From Ooceraea biroi (Eukaryota; Arthropoda; Insecta; Hymenoptera; Formicidae), in assembly GCF_003672135.1 (NCBI RefSeq), contig NC_039506.1:8494001-8558000 (forward strand): a stretch of 64,000 bases of DNA, written 5' to 3'. The notes under the pieces are model-generated. The model was not told the origin of the DNA, did no database searches, and saw only the letters and a list, made by a program, of their open reading frames with translations. The position numbers and the translations under genes were made by a program. This document shows positions 48,160 to 61,482 of this stretch, piece by piece (the first letter of the stretch is position 1; every line of letters begins with the position of its first letter).

Positions 48160-51100
48160 GCTCGCGAGCATAATGGAGTTATTACGTTCTCCGTCTAATT
48201 AATCGTCGTAAAGCTGCGCAATTACGTTTTTATATGCTTTTTCGCGCCGACGCACCGTTTCAAGAACGTTACAAAGCATAAGCTGTCAGAAAAAATCCGG
48301 TCGAAAGCTTTAAAATCTTTTCGGAACAGCAGAGAAAATAATTTTTCAACGTTTCAATTAAAACGAAAGAAGTCGCTGAGAGTGACGGCATTTAATTGAA
48401 ATAAAATCGACGAGCGACCGGCGTCGAAATTAAATTTTTGCCTCAAACAAAGATTGACAGCGCCGTAAATAAACGGCATTTGCGAGCGAAGTGCGTGTAA
48501 GCGGAGCTGTTTAATTGCCGAAATATCATTGTGCATCCCTCGCGAGGGGAGAGCCACGAGAGACGACGATGTAGCAGGGGTGCCAAGTTAGGAGAGAACT
48601 GTTGCAAAGTCGGGGAAAACTTCACCGGGGCGAGTCGCTTCTCTCTCTCTCTGTCGCTCTCCTCCGACAGTAATTGTCCCTATCCATTTCCGGCGGCAGC
48701 GCGCGTACGAGTCTGGGACCGCTCGCTCGTTATACTGCAGCAACATCGATTATTCCCAATTATAATAACAAATGCAAATCAGAGGAATAACGACTCGGGG
48801 AACCCGGCAATAAAGTTTCCCCGGGCGCTCATTCCCGGCCGTTCGCGTACGAGCGCGGTCAGGACTCTCGCACCCTTACAGCCTCCGCACCAGAAACTGC
48901 CGATGTCGAGGGATCGACTATCACCCTGTGCGATGAACAAATCGAACCAGGATTTAGTGCGAGTTCTTCGATTTCTGCGACGTGGCCCTTCGCTCGTCCG
49001 ACGAGACGTGTCTCGTTTGCGGCGAGTACGAAAACCGTTCGCGTAATGTAACAACGTGATCATAGTAATCGGTGATACACAGCACGTCAATCACGGGAGG
49101 ATCAATTAAGCAGCTCCGACTATACTCACGCCATCGACAATCTGTCCACACACGAATAATTAATCAGGTTTCGATCGTATCGGGCGCGCAATCACTGCGC
49201 GCCACCGGTCATAACCAGTGCGTCGCGATCGCGGGCAACGTGAGTTTTATAATTAACGAAAACAAGATCTTATTATGCAAAACGAAAGCGTTCCAATTTT
49301 CGGGGTTTTATTCAGGGTCGGTGACGATTGACCAGGCAACTGGTAATTACACTTAATTACAAGAACCCGTTTCATCAGTTGCCTCGAAAATAATCTTCCC
49401 CGAAGCGTAATTGACTTGCCCGTGAAAGTTTTATGATAACATTTTGTTATGCAAAAAACAAATGCAACAGAGATCATGTATTTGTTAGTCCCATGGCAGA
49501 AAATGTCTGCTAAATATGTGATTCACGCAAATTGTTATTGAATACTAATCGACGAGCTCCGAGTAATACGCTGAGGCTACAAATAGATATGAATTCTCCG
49601 TAAAGCGTATGATGATTCAATCGGACTCATTGGAAATCGAATATGTCGATGATCGACGTACTTATCAATGGAATCGGAGACCGGATCGACAACGTTCGCC
49701 GAAGAAAAACACTCTGCACGATGAGAAAAGAGAAACAAACGACGCGGTTGAAAGTCGGATACGACGAAGTGAAACGACGGATACAATTGCGGAAGATTAA
49801 AAGACGGGAGGTCAGTTGTCGCGTTTCGCTCGCTGTCACGAGATTGCCCCGATTGACCCTGCCCGCTTTATCATGTTCCGAGTAATATCCGAAGATAGAG
49901 CGACACGCGAGAGAGGGAATTGCGAGGTACGCGGGGAAGGGCGAGCGGTACGACGATTACCGCGAGTAATCGCGATAATCGTCACGGGACCTGCAGCCGG
50001 AGTCACGACATCGGCTGAGAGCCCACCGCCGCGCCGCCAATGGCCGAACCAGGCAGAATTGAATATTCATTAGCGATGATAATGCCACACGATCCCTCTC
50101 TCCCTCTACTTCGTTTCCCGCTGCAGCAGCAGCCCTGCCGGGCCAGAGAGAGCTGCGACCTCTCTCGCCCTCTCGGTCCTTCATCTCGCACCTTCTCTCT
50201 GCTCTCCTCTCCTCTCGGCCATCAGTGTTTCGTTGCAACGCGAGTACACGCGCGCGTCCATGCGCGTGGTACCGCGTGTGCGTACCCTATGCGTTCCCTT
50301 CCGACAAAACGGTGCACCGGTACCGCTTTGAATACGGGACTGATTATTCAGAAAGTATAGCGCGTTCCGACCGAAGACCAACGGAGGGGAAGGGAACCGG
50401 GCGAATCTAACTGGATTACGTCTCGCATAACTCGGGGAACGATGCACCCCGGTCGCCCTCCGGGACCGACTGCAAGCGGGGATTATCGGTTCTCTTCGAG
50501 ATGTCGTTCACCCTCTTCGCCGCATTCCGCTGTCGCGAGAAATCGCGATGCGTCTTTCCGCGCGACGGAAAATGCTGGAAAGCGATAAACCATACATGTG
50601 GCGCGATTCGACGCGCGACACGATTGTTATGCAGGAATCCGCACGATTCTGTTAACCGTACACGATGATTCGACGCAGGTGTGTCAAGATAAAAAAGATA
50701 AATTGTTTATACCAGGAATCGAAATATCACGATGTGACGTCAGCGAGTTTAGGTTTCCATGACGCAGCCGTAGATGGGAAATAAGACACATGATATACAT
50801 TTACGATAATGGAAATGTGAGAGGATTCGCGTAAGTCCGTGGAATCGAAAATTGAACTTGAAGAAATCGCTGCGATTTCAATCCTTGATTTGTGTACAAT
50901 GCGATGAGCTGTCCTCGCTTCAGATTAAAATACGCGCATGAACAAAGCGAATATTTTTGCATTGTGGCATGTTGACTATCGTTTCTCAACCGAACTCAAC
51001 AGAATAATGATGCTCGAAGGCCAGGACCAAAGCAAGTATTATTTATTCAGGTGGCAGCGTCGTGTGCTGGTTAAAGAAGAACAAGTCTAAGAGCAGGATG

Positions 51101-51300
51101 AGTTAAAATCAACGCGGCTGGTTCAACAAGAATTACTACTCCAGCACTTCTGACTGTCGCGAGATTGCCGGAAATGACTGTAGCGGTGCTTAGCAGTCGA
51201 CGATGAATCACGGCTGCACTGAATCACGAATGATAATTACGATGAGGGTACGAGGAAATGTGCAAGTTCTGATAAAAAGACACGTTCGATGAAACAAATA
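48160..51300. other. Non-coding mosaic stretch
   Basis: CpG-rich at 48540-49030 and 49820-50620, near-neutral elsewhere. A perfect 8-bp hairpin lies at 49183-49203. Frames up to 171 codons are stop-poor on both strands with no recognised motif. Confidence 0.45.
49183..49203. repeat. Perfect 8-bp GC-rich hairpin
   Basis: GGCGCGCA and TGCGCGCC are exact reverse complements around a 5-base ATCAC loop. Confidence 0.75.
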
Positions 51301-54160
51301 AATGATTATTCATCAGGACGTGCGTAAAATTGTTAAACCTAACAACCGCAACACGTAATCATCTCACATATGATCAAGAAGTGGTAATTGCCATCTTCTA
51401 ATATACATATCGCCCAATTTAAAAATATTAGATTTACTCTATAAATTATTCAAATTATGTAAATTACTTCAAACAATATACTATTCATATATTATTTTAA
51501 AGAAAATAAAATTAACAATAAAGTCAATAAACCTAAACTTATATCATGATTCTAGGATTAAGAATAATACAAGAATATCCACATTGTCGTAATTCCTTCA
51601 ACCTAGAAAGAAATGGTCAATAGAAAGAAAAAATGGTTACATGACAACGTAATTAACTACGTCCGATGCACATGTCACGATAGCGCAGATACATACGCAC
51701 GTATGTATGTACACCGAACGCAGCCGAGCGTTTGCTGCTCCATATGCCGAGTTGAAGAAAACGAGATCTTTCGAGAGGTGCTCGTTCCTTTTCAGTGTTC
51801 CGCGAAGGCGACGCGAACGAGGCAGAAGTGGAGCGGAGCATGAATTTCTCGCGCACGGAAATTTATATCGCTAGCACACGCGCGCGTGCGACAACGAGGG
51901 GGCTGGTGCACGCGTGCGAGGGGCGAGTTGCACGCGTGAACACGTGCACCCAGTCGATATCGTTACGAAATGCGACGCAACGACGACGCGGTCCAGGGGC
52001 GTGCTCGACCTAAATACGGATAGCAACTTTAGTTAGCAACCGGCTCCTTCTAGAAATGTCCTCCGTCGTACGGAGGGGAACACAAGCTCCGCGGAGAAGG
52101 GTGGCGAAGAGAGAGAACAGTTCCGCAAAGACGATGAAAACGCGCTCATAAATCGCTCGTGTCTCCGCCGTGAAATTATCCGGATTTTTGGAGCTTCACG
52201 ATGACAAGGAAATTCCAAGATTTCCTTGCGACTTCGCTCGGTGTGTCTCGAGTATCTTTGCTCTTACCGTTCCTCCTTTGTTTCCTCATACAGTCGGCAG
52301 ATGTGGAAAGACGGGAATATCTTTGTCGCTCCCCCGCCCTCGTGTATACGTGTTCTTTATACGTGAAAGTAATTCGTACAAAACTCGAGTGAATTCTCGA
52401 CGATGACGCGGACGCCGTGAAAAGAAACGGCGTGTGTGAATTTAAACCGACCATGTTTCACCGTGTATAACCGACCCCGCGGTTGCTGTAAATTGACTCT
52501 TCCGCCGGCTGACGAAGTGAGAATAAGTAAAATGCACGAAGTACAGCGCGAAGGACTTCAGCGAGACGCGATAAAAATTCGTTTAAGAATTTTTAATGAA
52601 ATACCGTAGCAAGCCATTCGACGGGCGGGCCGCGTGAGTTCTCGTGAATTTAATAATCGCATTACTGTTCGTTTCTTAGCGCGGTGGGAACAATATAACA
52701 AGTATCCAAAGAACTCTCCGAGCAACTTAAATTTCACGATGTAATCAGTTGTATATACAGGCGCAGCTACGATATTTGTGCGTAGCTGCTTGCGCGATTA
52801 TACAAATGATTGACTATATCTCGATTTTAAATATCATGCACATTGTTGCTACAAATTGAACGATATTCATAGTGCTGCAATTTATATTCGTACACACATG
52901 TTTGCATTTCCATCGTAATAATGCCTTATAACTGCGACTCGACAGTTACAACGTCAAACAAGTTAGTCGCGAGTTCATGAATAGTCTCTAACGCTATTGC
53001 TGCTCAACTTCAACCGCTGATTACCAGACTATGATTGATCGATTATTCAGGTTGTCGTAAAAAGAAGACTTGAGTGCCACGAATAACAAGAATCGTGAAA
53101 ACGAGCGATTACATCAACGGCGCGCGATAGTTATCCTCGCGCTGTCACAATAAATCGAGCAAGATAGCATCGGCAGGAATTGAGACGACGATGCGTAATA
53201 CAGTATTTAGCGATCCATCGTTATCTACGCTATATCGTGAGATACGTCTCAACGTGCGACGTAAAACGAAAAGCGCGTGATCGAAATAATTAACAGGACG
53301 ATGTAATAAAAGATGAGGTGGCTGTCGAGGTAGCGCGCGACATTTTTCACTCCTCTTAAACCGAGTTCAAAGAAGTCCACGATCTAAATAAGACCGGTGG
53401 AAAGAATAAAATGGTACGTCGGCAATATTTGCAATATCGCTCCTCGAGCCAGGCACGCGTATCCCCCCCTACCTATTTGCATAAAATTGCAGTTACATCT
53501 CAGCAGACACGTTTTCCTTGCGCACCGCTCAATACGAATGTCTCGTGAAATTTCTGATAGTAAAGTAGTTCGATCTCCCTTTCACGCTGCGTCAGCAGAG
53601 GGAAGAATGAAAACGAATAACGAGACACCTTCCGATTCTATTGTGCGAGCAGATCCCGTGCAGCGAAATATTATACATGTGAACGGTCAAAAATATCGCG
53701 CCTGTAAAAAAGATCCTTTAAAAGCGACATGTCATTTTGTAACAATCCCCGTATTTCATTTTCTCATTCATCGATGAGTGAATAATATTAACAAAGAGAG
53801 TGTTTTATATAGAATATAGAAACACATTTGTAATATATTCACAATATAATTATTACGAGAATTATTATTTCGCACGGTCCAGCTCTCCATATTCTAAATA
53901 AATATTTAAAAAATAAATTTAAAATTAAACTTCGATTTTTGAAAAAAATGTATAAAGAAAAAATGGAAAATTGAAGTTTACACACATAATGAAAGAATGT
54001 AGCCGGAATGATCCTACCGTTTCGATAACCAACACGAAATCTTTCTCACTCACGTCACCAATGATCTCACCGGCGAGTTAACATAAGCGAGATGATAATA
54101 TGTTAAGTCACAAGATGACATTTAAGCATTACATACAAACGACGATTAAGTAACTGGCTA
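51300..54160. other. Non-coding stretch, mostly AT-rich
   Basis: AT-rich at 51300-51620 and 52700-54000, with a CpG-rich island at 51780-52160. A 14-bp inverted repeat with one G-T pair lies at 53926-53980. No gene supported. Confidence 0.45.
53926..53980. repeat. 14-bp inverted repeat around an A-rich loop
   Basis: TAAACTTCGATTTT and AAAATTGAAGTTTA pair completely if one G-T pair is allowed. The loop of about 27 bases is A-rich. The arms are shorter than those of usual microRNA precursors. Confidence 0.5.
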
Positions 54161-54167
54161 TTTTATG

Positions 54168-54174
54168 CGAGAGA

Positions 54175-54215
<41 letters not shown>
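54168..54215. repeat. (GA)n microsatellite with imperfect start
   Basis: An imperfect GA/AAG lead-in is followed by 17 uninterrupted AG units from 54182 to 54215. Confidence 0.93.
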
Positions 54216-54217
<2 letters not shown>

Positions 54218-54219
54218 GC

Positions 54220-55500
54220 GTTCAAGGAAAACCTGTTCCCGCACATTCCCCGCCATTGTCCGACAGTATCGCGGCAAATGAGGCACAGGATCCTAACTTT
54301 ATTTTCAGTCGGAACAAAAGCGGACTCTGCACCCTCTTTTTCTCCGCTGCTGTGTCTCGTGAAATTAAAATGCCTCAATTACGCTACTTTCGCCGTTTAC
54401 GCTGCAAGTACAATGTGATGCGGGGTACTTCGCACGAAATAACGATTGCATAAAAGTACCCTCTAATTTCTTCCTCTTTTCCGTGCAAATACGACGGACC
54501 AACTTCGGGATTCTATCTGCTAGCCAGCGAGAAACGCAGACAAGCACGCGAGACATCGTACATGTTTTGAAACACTGAATCAAATTAATTACAGTATTAC
54601 GTCGTGCATGCAAAATCGTTCATTTAAAATACACAATTTTGCACGGAATATGGATAAAGATGTTTTCTTTCATGTTTCAATTCGCATGTACTAGTACTCG
54701 ATGGTACATTCTCATACTGTTATTCCGATACCAGCATTCAAAAACTTCAATCTCAATTGTTACTCGTCAAGTACTTGAGGAAATTTTATTATCATACACC
54801 AGGCTAAATTATTCAGCAAGATCCTTGAACTGATTTGATAGAACGCATACGTTCTACGCGGGTTCGTTTCCGTTTGACGAATGACGGCGCAATATCGCAT
54901 GGCGGATCGTTCTGCTCGAAGTAGAATGTAGCATTCCGAGCTACACGATCAACGTCACCGATGTTACCGAAAGCCCGACGTAGATTAGGCGGGGAAGAGT
55001 AAGAAGACGGGGATGGCAGCAGCACGCGGACGTAAATCGTCGCCACGATCGAAGCATGCAGCACGGATAGCAGGTAGCAGCGAGCTTCATGCAAATCTTA
55101 TCGCCGGTACGAGACCTACGTGGAGGGTAGGGCGAAGATGGCAAGAAGATTGGCCCGGGGCCCCCGGGAGAGCGCGGTGTCGTTTCTTATCTCGCAGCCA
55201 CGAGCGCATAAATGCATCCTAACGGACGCGTTCGAAAGCCGGGCGCGTCCACGTCCGGGGCCTGTCACATGCTGCATCGGCACGCGAATTCCGGCTGCTA
55301 TTACCTATCTGCGCGACGCGCAAGTACGGGTCCACCTCAACAATGTCCAACGAATACAGTGCACGGCCATAATACACGGGCGACGAGCGAGCGAGCGAAC
55401 GACGAGGAAAACAGGGGACGACGCCCGTTACATTGTTTCATGAACATAATTTGCACTATCGCGCCGTGCAGCCCGTAAATTCTGGCGCGAGTCGCGGTGC
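54220..55500. other. Non-coding stretch before the pyrimidine repeats
   Basis: Bases 54540-54850 are AT-rich and 54880-55480 CpG-rich. The GC run CCCGGGGCCCCCGGG lies at 55154-55168. Open frames on both strands overlap without motifs. Confidence 0.4.
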
Positions 55501-55545
55501 TCTTCCTCTCCCGCCCTTTCTCTCTCTCCATCCCTCACTTTCTCC

Positions 55546-55603
55546 ATATATATATATATCTCTCTCTCTCTTCTTCTTCTTCTTCTTCTCTCTCTCTCTC
55601 TCT
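55546..55603. repeat. Compound (AT)n(TC)n(TTC)n(TC)n microsatellite
   Basis: Seven AT units, then TC units, about six TTC units, and again TC units, without interruption. Adjacent DNA on both sides is pyrimidine-rich. Confidence 0.92.
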
Positions 55604-55619
55604 GTTCTCCCTCTTCCGC

Positions 55620-58560
55620 TCCCCTGGCGGTGGCAGCATTTGAATATTTTTAATATGCAACGCACGAGGTCGGCTAACTAACCCCATATACTATCCCACT
55701 GCATCCCTCTCGGCTTCCCTTTATCCACCTATGCGACCTCTTTCCGTCTTTCTCTCTCTTTCTCGCTCTCAGTCCCTGTCTTTCTCTCTCATGCACGTTC
55801 CCTCGTCGCTTGCGCGGACACGCGCGCTCGCGTTCCCCGCTTACCGCACCGCGGCAAGTTCGCCCTTCTTTCGCGAGCCCGAATTCGGGCTACCTCTTCC
55901 TTACGACACGTCGGCCGACCGGAAGCGTGGTAGAATCCGAAATGTGACGCCGTGAATCGCGCGCGATGCACCGACCGCGACCAACGAATTCTTCGCGTCG
56001 TCCCCACCTTCCAGAACTGGGGCTTCCTCGTTCCGGGCTGGTCACCGGAATTTTCCCGCACCGGCGGAAGAATTACCGTGGCGTTACTCTGACGCCGCAA
56101 CGCCCTGCGTCGGAACCGAGAAGCGCATGGAAGAGAGGACAGGATGCAAGGACGCGTGACTGCCGCGGCGGACGACGCGCAGGATCATGCACGTTGACCT
56201 GTGAGGTCTTCTTTTTTGACAAATCAGTTGCAAGCGTACCTTGATATTAATGATTTATATTATAGCTAGAAATATACATTAGCTTTTGAAATAGTAATAT
56301 TTAGTTAATATCGTAGAATAGAAACACTATTGCGGTAACGTATGTGCTACGCAACTCGGACAGTTTTTGATGATTCGGTTATTTCACGTTATTATTGCTC
56401 GCGTGAGAATGACAGTATCGTCGCAATACCTCGACACGCTGACGAGCACGCGCGTATGCATTATTTTTGCGCAATTATGAGAGACCAACGTTGGGTCGAG
56501 AGAAGTGAAAATTTTCATAAATGCATAGGAAAAAAATAGGACATTACTTTCAGTTATGTAATAAACGTGATACGCTTCATGACTACTATATTTCACGAGA
56601 TAAGCCGGAGTCGGTTTCCATTTCGAGATATAAAAGTTGAAACGACAAGCGTACGCATGTTTTATTTGGTGCTATAATTAAGAAATAAATCACGCGTGTG
56701 GTGCTTTGCTGCTTCATTATATCTCTTTCCCGTATCATGTACATTATAAATACGCGCGGAATAATATTTCCCATGCACTTCTGTAAGTTATCACGAAGAC
56801 ATAAGTAATGCATTCTCCAAGCTAATGTAACCTGGACGCTCACGTTACATTTCCTACCGTCTTGCTAAAGTTCCCACAACAGAGGTTACATATTCTGTGC
56901 AACACAGAACAAACCTGTATGATGGGTAGAATTTCCCGTGCACGTCGGATAAAGTTGTTTCGCAAAAAACGCGCAGATTACAGAAGTAGAACACTGGCGA
57001 TATCCACCATTTAGCTTCCATTAATCCTTACACAAGAAACACGTCAAAATCTTTGTGCATTCTGTCATGCCGCAGCTATATTTCATAAAAGCACTTTCTT
57101 CCTTCCGCCGTCAAATCTACTTATTTCTCACAATTTCAAGATATCAGATAGGTTCATACGTATGCATCAAAAGCGAGATAAGCGCAGAGAATCGATCAGG
57201 TGGTGGAAAAAACGAGACAAAGTAGGTGCATTATCGCAAAATTAAACTGTTGTCGATAAGAACGACTGTGGTCAGAGGATGTACAGTTGTCGCGGCAACA
57301 GCGAGGGAGAAGAAACAGGGCGATGGCACGGGGAAAGGGGGAGGCGGGGGAAAGGAGTTAGGGGGCAAGAGAGAATTCATTAAGGTATGAATAATGCGTC
57401 TGCGATGCCAAGGCTGCTGCCGAGCGCACCACCATGCATACCATGGCCTGCCCAAGGCATGGGCGGAGAGGAGCGTGGCTAAAATTAAAGCGAATTCGCT
57501 CCCTCCGCAACGTGGCCTGTGGGCGAAAACGCTCCGCGGTGCTCACGGTCGCCACGTGCTTTTCTTCGAAAAGAGAAAGGAGAAAGAAAGGAGAAAAAGA
57601 AAGCCACAAGAAACAAGGGAGAAACACGGAGAGCTGTCCTGACGAAAGCGTTCAACGATACAGAAAAATACGAAGTCAACCGCGATTTACTCGGGAGTAT
57701 CGCGTGTCTTCGCGTAGGGAATCGGTTTTGAGATTCGCGTGTTTCGAGGCTTCGCCGTGAATCATACCTCGACCTTCGCCAGAGACCGTTTTGGACAAAT
57801 CACGGTGGAACGGTGGAACGGTGGGTGTGCATGGTAATAAACTTTTACGGAAGGAGCTGCTTCGCTTTAAGATCCGGTTATATCATCCTTGCGGGAAAAT
57901 CACGATGGGTGATTCAGGGTGAAAAAAGCAAACGATCGAATTAGCGGTTATGGCCTTTTCGTTAATACGTCCTCAAACCCGATCCTATCGTGCCCCATCA
58001 TTATACGGCAATCCAATTTGCGCGTGCGTTCATCATCCAACCGGGACGCGTTCGATCGCGTCGGCGGCCACGGTCGTTTCACAAACACGGAATCTTATAC
58101 GAGCATACGCAATAAAGCCGCGAACGTCGCGACGAAATTTCATTGCGTCGTAGCCGATCAAGATCCGCCGAGGACAAATTCCAGAGTCGTGGATGATGTC
58201 TGACGATGCGATCGCGCTTAGCGAGATACACGTTTTCGTACGAATTTATTCGTCGTCGTAAAAATCGCAGCGAAACCGATCAGAAACTATTGGCGGACGA
58301 GAAACGTGCGAGACCACTCGATATAGAGAGTCACGAGAGAGAAAGAGAGCGAGCATACACACACGTGCGATTTAATTCGCGCCAAACAACGCGAATAATG
58401 TGTGTGCCAGACGAGCTTTATGACCGTCGAGTCGCGAACGTACGAGGATACGTTCCTTGGATTTTTTTATCGATAAGGCGCGTCTTTTCGACGAACAGCA
58501 ATTTCCGGCGGCTGGCTTTTGAGGATGACGACAGTAAATATAGAGAAGACATGTTATCAA
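55620..58560. other. Non-coding mosaic stretch
   Basis: CpG-rich at 55790-56190, AT-rich at 56220-57240, purine-rich at 57560-57630. An 8-bp unit (CGGTGGAA) is repeated at 57803-57826, and a hairpin lies at 56879-56918 (core TTCTGTG/CACAGAA). No supported gene. Confidence 0.45.
57803..57826 (+). repeat. 8-bp tandem repeat, three copies
   Basis: CGGTGGAA occurs twice, followed by CGGTGGGT, in perfect register. Confidence 0.8.
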
Positions 58561-58685
58561 ATAGACGATAACGTTTTACGAGAGATACCCTTGTGGAATT
58601 TTTATGCACGAGATCAACATGTCTGTGAAAATTAGCACAATAGTTTCTAAAGTTAGTTTAGAACTTTTAATAACGAATATATATT

Positions 58686-58715
58686 ACATATATATACATA
58701 TATATATATATATAT
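58686..58715. repeat. (AT)n microsatellite
   Basis: An alternating AT tract with one C interruption, in an AT-rich region about 150 bases before the inverted-repeat element. Confidence 0.88.
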
Positions 58716-58861
58716 TACCTAATAATTTGTTAAAAAATGTCATTATCAACTGTGCAATAACTATTTCAATATCAAAACAAATATTTCAGTAATTATCAAA
58801 TATCAAAATATCACATCGAGATGTGTCTTTCATCACCGCGAGGCATCTAGCGAAATGCTTA

Positions 58862-59161
58862 CCCGAGTCGAAATTTTAGTTCTACATTGAACCTCGAATT
58901 CTTCATTTGAGGCGTTATTCAGCGTCTATTTAGCTACTACTTTAATACTAAAATATGTGCGAAATTTCCTTTTTTACCGCTAGAGCGTCAAAGCAGGTTA
59001 CGATCAAGATTATAGCCGAATGTTGCAGGGTCAAAATAGCATCTTAACATCTGTTTGTAGGAGTTTGAGTTTCAATGTAAGAGTTCTAGGTTCTATTTTC
59101 CTAAAAGTAGGTTCGTACGACTGCTAAAAGCATTAAAGTAGGCGCAAAATTTCGACTCGGG
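58862..59161. mobile_element. 300-bp TA-flanked inverted-repeat element (MITE-like)
   Basis: CCCGAGTCGAAATTTT at the left end is the exact reverse complement of 59146-59161 at the right end. A TA dinucleotide flanks each side (58860-58861 and 59162-59163), as expected for Tc1/mariner-type insertion. Imperfect pairing continues inward: ACATTGAA near the left end is matched by TTCAATGT in the right half, and CTACTTTAA-type words occur in both arms. The element is exactly 300 bp, AT-rich and non-coding, so it would be non-autonomous. TA occurs by chance often, so the superfamily assignment is weaker than the inverted repeat itself. Confidence 0.75.
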
Positions 59162-59179
59162 TATTTATAACAATCTTAC

Positions 59180-61340
59180 AACTTGTCAAATATCGGAACG
59201 CCCGCTCGATTCACCGACAGACCAAATGACAATCGTAATGACTACCAACGTACGATCGAAATCGCTTTCGGTCTGCCAAAACCGTTGCTTTCACCCGCGC
59301 TAGAATTTTATTCTGGCCTTAGTTACGTAAGTTCGCCGACGACTTCTTTTCCAGAAGGATGCCCCAATAGACTCGTCGATAAATCCACACAAAAAAAGAA
59401 GGTTCTGCGTCACGCGTGCGGGCGTGCGCGCACTCGCGCGAGAATCGCACGCGGCTTGCAAGCAAGCGCGGGTATCTCGAAATACCTAGACCCAGATATC
59501 CGTGTCGTGCCGACAGCGACCGTCCGTAATGCCGGCTTGTGTATAGGTGGTGTGTACTAGGCATGCACGAGGGTTTTCGAGTATCCGCCGTGGATGCGTG
59601 CCAGATGTCTGGCAAAGCCGCAACTCGGGGTATGTTGTACGTCGCGGTAGCCGGAGAGGCCCAACAACTCTCCCGAAGAAGCCGATGACGGAGCGACAGT
59701 TGGTATTAACCACGCGCGACGAGCCAGATACACGGCTATCGAGGAAGTTGAGCATGTGACTGTGTCTGTGTCTGTGATGCGTGTACGTGTGAGGGGTTGC
59801 ACGTGTATGCGCACCCGCCCGGGAAAAAGTTTCGTAAATCTTCGACTACGGTTTTCTGGAAAACGCCGCGGTTGTGGAAAGATATGCGTCACCATGCGCA
59901 TTAAAGGAAGGATAAAAGAGGGATCGTGATGTCACCAGCCTGCCACGTGACACGAAGAGCTGGAAATTCTTGAGACAACGCGACGCGACCCGACGTCGCC
60001 AAAGAAACTTACGAAATTTCGGAGCGCTCGTATCCGTAGACATACGGAGATAAAATGAGAATGGATAGGCGTCCGTGCCGAATTTCAGGATTGCTTTCGC
60101 CTCTTCCGCTCATGGAGAAATCTGATTAATCTTCGCTGATTGAAGGAGGAAGTTATTAAGATGCGAATCGGGCAAATTTTCCGGATAAATGTTTGTGCGT
60201 AATGCAGTTAACAGTTAAGTATTGCATAAATCGAGACTGATACGTATCTTCACAGTCAGGGGAGTTAAAAGACGTAATAGGAAAATGAATAGCATTCATA
60301 GCACATAAAGCGCATAATAACCGAGACTCAAATTTGATTTCGTGAATTCTCTTCTACTGTAGCTTTGACAAACTTTCCGAATATCCGTGAATCTCAGAAG
60401 CGGCGGAGCAGTTTCCGAGCACGAATATATGTCGCGGGAAACTTTCAGCGCTCGATTCTTTACGACGAGCAGAATGACGTGGTGATTTAACGATTATTTT
60501 CACACTCGCTGTAAACACGCCATCGCATTATCGTTTCCCATCGCTCTACAGCGGGCAGTTTCAAGAAAAAAAATATCGGTGCTAAAATTAAATATCAGTC
60601 GATGATACGATCGATCAGCGCTATTTTACGGTGCGATGCGATGCGACGTAACTATAGAAACATAGTTTACTGTTATAATCTTAAATCCTCGATATGAAAA
60701 GGCTGTTAACCCAGTTACGTGAACCGTGCGTATCCTCGTTACGATGCCTTACGCTTCCTACCGGCATTAATTAGCTAATTGACCGAGTCGCGCAGTTAAT
60801 TAAACATCGAGCGGCTGTGTCTACGAGAATAATGGAGGGTGCAGTGCGTAGGAGGCGTTGGCAATAAAAAAAAGAAACGTGCGCGAAGAACATTGGGAGA
60901 AAACATCGAGGAGGCGGCAGATAAGTCAGAATATCAGACGAGCGAAACGAAGGGAAAAGACGAGACGCGAATCGCGAACGTCTTTCAGAAGAAGAAACGG
61001 CCGCGCCGTTTTCTCCCGGAGGGGGGGAAACGGCGAACGGGACAGGGAGGTTGAATAAAGACAAAGTCCGAGACGACAATACTAGTGCGAGGAGGAAACG
61101 GAGGAGAGATCCTGCTTCTCTGAAACGCAGCCAACTCTTATCCGGGATATTAATTTCTCGTTAAAACTCGCTCGCCGAGAGCCGTCGAGAGGAAGAGGAG
61201 GCCAGGACAGCCCCGCTTCGAAACGCCGCACGGAAGAGGACTCAGTACGACCATTGGGGTGCGAGGTGGACGACAGGGATGGCGGTGAAGCTCGCAGGAA
61301 GAACCGACAACGGTGGATGAAGAAAGAGGAGTGAAAAAGG
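59180..61340. other. Non-coding mosaic stretch
   Basis: CpG-rich at 59180-59700, AT-richer at 60130-60380, purine-rich at 60830-61100. A TGTGTC hexamer occurs twice at 59761-59772, and a GCGAT pentamer repeats near 60632-60648. No gene supported. Confidence 0.45.
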
Positions 61341-61341
61341 A

Positions 61342-61399
61342 GGCGACGGTGACGACGGTGGTGGTGGTGACGGCGGCGACGACAACGACGACGACGGCG
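61342..61399. repeat. GAC/GGT trinucleotide-rich tract
   Basis: An imperfect triplet array of GAC, GGT, GGC and CGA units without length changes. Open frames through it encode T/V/A runs. Confidence 0.8.
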
Positions 61400-61441
61400 T
61401 TAGCGGAAGAAAAGTGCCGAGGAGAAACTCGTTGCGCGTCT

Positions 61442-61482
61442 CCATGGCGAGGCACCGTCGGCGAGGGGATTCCTCGCCATGG
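61442..61482. repeat. Perfect 11-bp GC-rich hairpin
   Basis: CCATGGCGAGG (61442-61452) and CCTCGCCATGG (61472-61482) are exact reverse complements around a 19-base loop. This is the longest perfect short-range inverted repeat noticed outside the two mobile elements and the 18-bp palindrome. Confidence 0.8.

Noticed and set aside
54813..55094. Reverse frame with RAFGNIGDVDRVARNATFYFEQ, fairly protein-like
   Set aside because: The start codon lies in unrelated CpG-rich sequence, there is no good acceptor before the protein-like part, and the composition matches nearby stop-poor DNA.
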